This document shows, piece after piece, positions 57,988-64,000 of a stretch of 64,000 nucleotides of DNA (its first letter is position 1; every line of letters begins with the position of its first letter). Made by a program: the position numbers and the translations under genes. The notes under the pieces are model-generated. The model saw only the letters and a program-made list of their open reading frames with translations, was not told where the DNA came from and did not search any database. Source of the stretch: Amylostereum areolatum (taxonomy: Eukaryota > Basidiomycota > Agaricomycetes > Russulales > Stereaceae); NCBI GenBank assembly GCA_012932865.1, contig SAXG01000095.1, positions 29,813 to 93,812 on the forward strand, given 5' to 3'.

Positions 57988-58344
57988 GTGCTCTCGGACC
58001 TGGAGTCTGACTTGCCCAGAGAGCGCCCTTGGCTTGAGCTTGATTGAGTTCCCGTCTGTACGCTGCTCGCACGTTCAACGACTCTTTCTGTCACGAACAC
58101 AGAACCGGAACAGAACGACGTGGGTGGACGCAGTGGCTCGCTGGCTGGCAACAATGAATTAAATAATGGGAGATTAGATTAGATCTGTATCTGTGCAAAT
58201 TCCGCGATGTTTTGACCCTATTTGCGTCTGGATTGGTCCGGAAAGCCAGTCAACCAGTGGGCACGAACATCCGCGCACTGTCCTCGTTCCGCAACGCCCT
58301 CCCTTCCTTCCCTTCCCTCCCCGTTACCCACCTCGTCGGCCGAA
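57988..58344. promoter_or_regulatory. Divergent promoter region between AMPP and the NIPA gene
   Basis: About 360 bp between the two divergent start codons (460 if AMPP starts at 57882), pyrimidine-rich just before the ATG at 58345. No clear TATA box. Confidence 0.4.
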
Positions 58345-59979
58345 ATGCTCGAGGATAAATACATCGGCCTCGCACTGGCCATATCCAGCTCGCTGGCCAT
58401 CGGCACCAGCTTCATCATCACAAAAAAGGTGCGCAGTCCGCCCCGCCGTCGGCCTCGCCCGCTTCCCTGTATAAACCGCGTTCGCCGCAGGGTCTCAACG
58501 ACGCAGCAGAGCGGGGGAGTGCGTACGCCAACGCGTCCGACGATCACGCATACCTCAAAAATCCAATATGGTGGGCGGGGATGGCGACCAGTGAGTGCGC
58601 TCGTTGATGGTTCGGAGGGTGCCAATGTCCGCTGAACGTGCGCGTCGCGGCAGTGATCGTCGGAGAACGTGAGTGTCTCTCGTTTGCGCACCCTGTCCGC
58701 ACTTCCCGAACCCGTTTTCCGTTGCAGTGGCCAACTTCGCCGCATACTCGTTCGCGCCGCCCATACTCGTAACGCCGCTCGGCGCCCTCAGCGTCATCAT
58801 CGGGTGCGTCGCGGGAATCGTCGCGTGTACAGTCCGTCGCCGCTCACCCACCGCGCCCAGAGCCATCCTCGCCTCGTATCTACTCGACGAGGAGCTAGGT
58901 CACCTCGGTCGCGTCGGATGCACCATGTGTCTCATCGGCTCCCTCATCATCATCCTGCACGCGCCCGCAGACAAGGACATCCAGACCGTCGACGAGATCC
59001 TCCACTACGCCATCCAACCCGGTGTGTGCTCGCCCTCCGCTCCACCTCCCTCGGCTTTGCTCACGATCCTCCAGGATTCCTCATGTACTGCTTCAGCGTG
59101 CTCGTCTTCACCCTCGTCATGGTCTACCACGTCTCCCCCCGCTACGGACGCACGAACCCGCTCGTCTACGTCTCCATCTGCTCCCTCGTCGGCTCCGTCT
59201 CCATCATGGCCATCAAGGGCTTCGGCATCGCCGTCAAGCTCACCATCGGCGGCAACAACCAGTTCACCCACCCGAGCACCTACGTCTTCGGCATCATCGT
59301 CGCCGTCTGCATCCTCACCCAGATGAACTACTTCAACAAAGCCCTCGACACCTTCTCCACCAACGTGTACGCTCTTCCCCCCCGCCGCGCCCTTCCCGCT
59401 CACCCCCGCTGACCGTGCCCTGGCAGCGTGAACCCGATGTACTACGTCTGCTTCTCGACCGCGACCATCGTCGCCTCCCTCATCCTCTTCCAGGGCTTCA
59501 ACACCGACAACCCCACGAACACCGTCTCCCTCCTCATCGGCTTCGTCGTCACCTTCCTCGGCATCCACCTCCTCGAACTCTCCCGCAAACCCGAAGCCCT
59601 CTCCGCCGCCGCGAACGCGCACGGCCCGCTCGAGGGCGGCCTCATGAACCCGCGCCTGTCCCTCCAGGGCCGCCCCTCCCTCGACGGCTGGGGCGCGCCC
59701 CCCTCCCCCGCCCCCAACGGCCACGCCCGCCGCGGCTCGCGCACCCCCCTCTACCGCGCGCAGACCGCCACCCTCTTCAACGCGTTCGAGGACGAGGACG
59801 CGGACGGGCACGCCGAGACCGTCGGCCTCCGCCGTCTCTCCGAGGAAGGCGAGGACGACGAGCTCGAGGCCGCGACCGAGCGCACGCGCTTGCGCGCCGA
59901 GGAGCGCCGGTCGGGCTCGCGCAGCCACAGCCACTCCGTCTCGCCCAAAGGGTCGCAGAGCGACCTTCGACGGTCATAA
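58345..59979 (+). CDS. NIPA-type magnesium transporter
   Basis: Seven exons: 58345-58428, 58491-58590, 58654-58668, 58728-58803, 58861-59021, 59075-59366, 59427-59979; phases agree. Multi-pass membrane protein of the NIPA family, Mg2+ transport across plasma or endosomal membranes. Recognised from MLEDKYIGLALAISSSLAIG, PIWWAGMATMIVGELANFAA, FAPPILVTPLGALSVIIGA, GCTMCLIGSLIIILHAP and NVVNPMYYVCFSTATI; nine or so helices. The third exon is only 15 nt (M-IVGE-L) and is required for the conserved GELANFAAY motif. The C-terminal ~150 residues are a cytosolic Ser/Arg/Glu-rich tail. A poly-G tract follows the stop (about 60018-60036). Confidence 0.92.
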
Positions 59980-60344
59980 CGCACGGCCGTTGTGTACATT
60001 CATCCCGTCGCGGACGGAGGGGGAGGGGGGGGGGGGGCGGTCGCATCGGACTCTTTAGGTTTTTTTGCTTCTTCGTAGCCGTATAATATAGCTCAGATCG
60101 TGTATACCGACCGCCCCCGGTTGTGGATATTGGAGGCTGGCCGGGGGGTTAATTTATGTCTTTTTTACACGGTTCTCCTCGGGGCGGCGGAAGGGTCGCG
60201 ACTCGTCTCTGGCCCTCTCGTTTCCGACTCCCGTTTGCATGTACCGACGGAGAGCCTCGCATTCCAACATGATACACCGAAAATACACAAGAGCAGGATA
60301 GGGATGAACGCCTCGTACATCAAGGGGTCCGACGCAACCGCGCT
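59980..60344. other. Intergenic stretch between convergent genes
   Basis: Contains the poly-G tract and AT-rich 3' sequence of the NIPA gene. No ORF supported. Confidence 0.4.
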
Positions 60345-63300
60345 TCACTCAACCTCCCTCCACGGCCTATCCACGTTCGCGTCTGCCTCGTCCACCGCCT
60401 CCGCCCCGTCCAACGTCAAGCCCTCCATCCTCCGCGCGAACTCATTCATATCGCTCGCCCCGAGCTCCCTGAACTCCGCATCATCAGGAAAAACCTCCCT
60501 TACTAAAAATCTACTAATTAGAGGGGGACCTTCCTAATTCCCTGTTCCCGCTGCCAACCTGCAAGGCACTACGTCGACGTAGGTCCCTGTCACCCTTCTG
60601 GCCTCAACTATGTATTTGAAGTGCAAATATGAGGTCAATGTCGACGACGGTGCATCGAAATGTGTACGGGGTTTTGTGAGAATAGAGCCTGTTAGTTCAC
60701 TTTAGGAAGGTCCCCCTCTAACTAGCGCTAATTTGCTGGATTTGTTGATTTAGTAAGGGAGGTTTTTCCTGATGATCATACCCACCGCTGTCCCGGACTT
60801 GCGCATGCGGATCCCAAGAGATAGGGATGCCCTTCCAGCCGCGATTGATGTGGATGTAGTTGAGAAAAGAGCGCCAGAGCGGGTCCAGAGAGAGCACGGC
60901 AGGGTCCCCGACGACGATGAGCAAGGCCTGGGCACGGGTCACCGCGACTGGAGTGCTGTGAGCGGTGGCAAGTGGGACGTCGGCGAAACGAGCGTACCGT
61001 TGAATCGACGTGGGTTCGCCACGAATCCGAGGGTATGCCTGAGGTCGTACTCGACGAACTCGCGACTGCTCCGAACGGTGGAGATGATTATGATGCGGCG
61101 CTCCTAGAAGAACGAAACACGTAAATCACCTGGAGAAACCTTGGGATAGGACCAGAGAACGTTACAACGTACCTGTCCTTGGAATTCCTCCACTGAGCCC
61201 ACTTTGATGTCTTCTCCAATCGGCCTGAGAAGTGTTCGTATCTTTTGGCACTGCGCGTGGTACGGCGCGATGATCCCAATTTCCTTGTTCGCTGGACCGC
61301 ACGATTCCCGAGGTCAGCTCAGGAAGAAACAGCCAACAAAGGATCGCTCACAGACGCGAAGACGCCTATCGTTGCGGAGGGCTTCAACGTACGCCTTGAC
61401 CTGCTGGACCTCGTGGATGTTGAAGAACGAGGGCGACGACGCCTCCCGGTCATCCCTGCCCGACATGGCGTGGAATATGATCGGAAACCGACTCGAGGGA
61501 AGGATGGGGCTTCCCAGGCATGAGTCGATGACATTCGCCTCGCCGCACGGCTCCAGCTCGTCCTTGTAGAATCGGGCGTTCGGGAATGCGAGGATCGCGT
61601 CGTGCGAGCGGTAGTTCTTCGTGAGCTTGACGACGCTGAAGCGGGCCCTCGTCAGGAAACAACTTGCGGGTGGGTAGGAGAGCGCTCACGTTGTGCCATG
61701 ACCCCTCCTCTCGTCGTAGATCTCCTCGCCCATCAGCCGCTCCATGTAGCTTATGTCCAGCTTCAGCGTGCGCGCCACGGCGGAGCGGATGATCGGCCCA
61801 AGCTGCTTTGGGTCGCCAGCGAGGACGACGTTCGTGCTCAGGTCCGCCATGGTCTTGACCGAGATCATGACTTCCGGCTCCGTCGCCTGACCCGCTTCGT
61901 CGACGAAGATGTGCGAGAAATGGCCCCGGGGTACGCCTATCCCATGCGCGAACGATGCCGAAACGCACGTCGAGACAACGACGCGGAAGCGCTTGACGGT
62001 GGCCAAGGGTGGTAACGAGAAGTGGCCGTCCATGTCCACGTAGGTAAAGGACATGAGTTCGTCCGGGACTGTGTCCTTGGACCGGCTATGAGCGTAGTAG
62101 CGAAAGACCTTGTCTGGTCCGAGCTTGATAAGCCTCAGCGCAATGAGATCGGCTGCCGAGTTGCTAGGCGCACACGCCATGATACGAGCAGACGGGTTGC
62201 TGAGAAGAACTTGGCGAATGGCCTCAACGAATGTGATGGTCTTGCCGGTTCCGGGACTGCGAAAAGCGTCGTCAGTTCGGATAACCAGGGGATGGCGGAC
62301 ACGGGCTTACGGTCCAAAGACAACGAACGGCACGGAACCAGGAGGGCGGTGGACGATGGCCCGGATAGCATCAAGCTGTGGAAGGTTGCCATTGATGGAG
62401 GGGTTGAAAGGCTGTATGGGGGCCCGCGACCTGGTCATCCCTCCAAGGTGTGTTGGAGCGGGGAAAAGCAGCCTTTGGGCGGCGAATGCGGTGTCCAACG
62501 CCTGGTGCTGCCTCCTCAGTGGGTAACGGTTCAGCTTGAAATGAACTAGGTGTCGCTGGCCTGGAGCAGGAACAGGGAACGAGCCATGGAAGCGGAGCCC
62601 GACTTCTTCCTTGCGAACGATATGGACATGGCCTTCGAACCATCGCCCCGTGGTGCCGTTTTGCGGTCGAACGAGGAATGCGATCGCCTATGATAGATGT
62701 CAGTGTGAAGACAACCAGGTAAAAGGCAATGGAGCTGACCAGTAAGAACACTTGGCCGTTTCTCCGCAAGACCCGGAACTGGGAGGCTAATCGTAGATGG
62801 GTCAGTGAGGAGGTACCAACACAAGGAAAACCCACTTACAAGTAATATTGGTTGTATTTTGTTAGTACGGCATCGGGAATGTCGTAAATTTGAAGGTCAT
62901 GCCTAGGGTACGACGCGTAAGCGGGCTGGAGGCTTACACGAGGAAAGAAAGGGCCTAACTCCATACGGTTCTCCTCCACCCAGATGAGCGTCTTGTAGAA
63001 GCGGCCGTATGTTTCAGTGTTGAAGACGGTCGGCAGAACGGTCCTTTTCAGTTGGGCGACGATGTCGCCTACTGATCCAGTGAAGAGAACCGAAGATATT
63101 GTTTTGGGTATCTCGGCCAAAGGGAGCGTCGTCACCCACTTCATGTTTCCTCCCGGTGGTGGTATGCCGGATACAACATTGGCCTCCGGCTCTCGCTTCG
63201 TCCGTTTCTTCGGAGTGTAGGGTTTGGAAGGTTTGAGAAGGTCGTACTCGGCTTGACTGCCCACGACGGCCTTGAGCAGGCGAATGATGACAAACTTTTG

Positions 63301-64000
63301 GCGAAGGGCCGTGTCCTCGAAGGTGATTTCCATCCTATCTTCGAATTGACCGCGGACTGACTGGCGGAAGGTGATGTGGAGCCGTCGTTCCCGCCCAAAC
63401 CAAAGAGCAGATGCACCGGGCTCGATGGAAGGGGCGAAGAAACTGGTTCGGCAGAAGTTAGGACATGCGCAAACGCATATAAACTGGGCACATACCTCGC
63501 GGGGGTTCTTCCGGCTGCCGTCGACAAGGTGGATGAGAGTCGGAACGAGTCGATCTTCACCCTCGCCATAGGATCCGTCAACGTTATGCTGAATTCCATT
63601 GAGACGCCCCTGCTCGCGTCGTCTACCTCGACGATGCCGAAGTCGATTCCGCCTTCAGCGTGAGAGACGCCGACCCCGTGTTTGTCCTTGGAGGCATCGT
63701 CAAAGACAGCTTTGAATGAAACGAACCGCTCCTTTTGACGGTGGCTCTTCCACTGAACATGTGCTGACCATTGGACGGCGTTGACGACGAGGTTACAGAC
63801 TTCGCATAGAACCTGGTCGGAAGCGATGGGGTCCTCTTCCGGTTCGACTGCCGCGGCAGCGATGCCTTGTCTCTCCGCGTTATCGATATGTGCGCGGCCA
63901 CGAAGGTGTGTTTCCCATGTTGGCAATCCCGAGACTGTTTTGTCGCATACGGGGCAATAAAATCTTCCACCTCGGGCGGCGATATGTTTTTGGTGCTTTT
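60345..64000 (-). CDS. SDE3/MOV10-like SF1 RNA helicase with zinc fingers, paralog 2 (5' end beyond window)
   Basis: Enters from the right edge with C2H2 fingers ([35 protein letters not shown]), then the shared middle domain ([20 protein letters not shown]). Helicase motifs are complete: I GPPGTGKT (across an intron near 62.25-62.31 kb), Ia [66 protein letters not shown]. The old last exon ended at 60345 ([19 protein letters not shown]...), but a 293-bp MITE at 60482-60774 now gives a new stop at 60718 after [18 protein letters not shown]. Without the MITE, SGGYDAEFREL reads in frame. Compared with paralog 1 all key residues are kept. Confidence 0.75.
60482..60774. mobile_element. 293-bp MITE in the last exon of helicase paralog 2
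   Basis: TIR CATCAGGAAAAACCTCCC at both ends, extending about 24 bp; target duplication AT (60480-60481, 60775-60776). The CATCAGG end is shared with repeats E and F in this window. Confidence 0.8.

Noticed and set aside
59005..59934. Minus-strand frame of 309 codons
   Set aside because: Antisense of the NIPA gene, Gly/Ala/Val/Glu-rich mirror of its codons.

Overview
The window looks like a piece of a mushroom-forming basidiomycete (Agaricomycetes) chromosome. The reasons are many 50-75 nt GT-AG introns, chromodomain Ty3/gypsy elements, hAT and pogo-type DNA transposons, an OTT_1508-like deaminase remnant, and host genes of fungal type (Xaa-Pro aminopeptidase, NIPA magnesium transporter, SDE3/MOV10-like helicases). 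No rRNA, tRNA or CRISPR array was seen.

Layout. 1-3.6 kb: the 3' part of a staphylococcal-nuclease-like gene, then a RecQ-type helicase gene that appears to end in a bromodomain. 3.7-44.5 kb: a nested transposon block. It holds a 5'-truncated family-A gypsy element (4332-10122) and a family-B gypsy element (10123-26873). The family-B element carries extra ORFs after pol and contains three further insertions: a solo family-A LTR, a 4.4-kb pogo-like transposon and a 1.6-kb TTA-flanked element. A GC-rich inverted-repeat complex follows (28.3-32.7 kb), then a second, complete family-A element (34594-41963) sitting inside a host gene with a perfect 5-bp target duplication. Four copies of one 275-bp TA-flanked MITE lie in this block. 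44.5-49.4 kb: a hAT transposon inserted at the 3' end of a deaminase-like gene and itself carrying a nested hAT MITE. 49.8-64 kb: a gene-dense host segment with two paralogous zinc-finger SF1 helicases (minus strand) flanking an aminopeptidase P gene (minus) and a NIPA transporter (plus).

The most interesting objects are: (1) a six-exon gene of about 1216 residues in the pogo-like transposon that joins a Ulp1/C48-type cysteine protease to a DDE_1 transposase; (2) the family-B retrotransposon with zinc-knuckle and membrane-anchored ORFs between pol and its 3' LTR, plus a leftover purine tract where the LTR would be expected; (3) a roughly 2.1-kb tract, identical as far as I can see, shared by the two family-A elements and containing a MITE, while flanking sequence diverges, as after gene conversion; (4) a RecQ-bromodomain fusion; (5) Gag-Pol frameshift heptamers GGATTTT and GGGTTTT placed directly before the gag stop in the two families.

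How the parts relate: the helicases at the right belong to the SDE3/MOV10/SAD-3 group, which in other fungi and plants works in RNA silencing of repeats. Their position next to a transposon graveyard is suggestive only. All calls are from reading the sequence; no database search was made.
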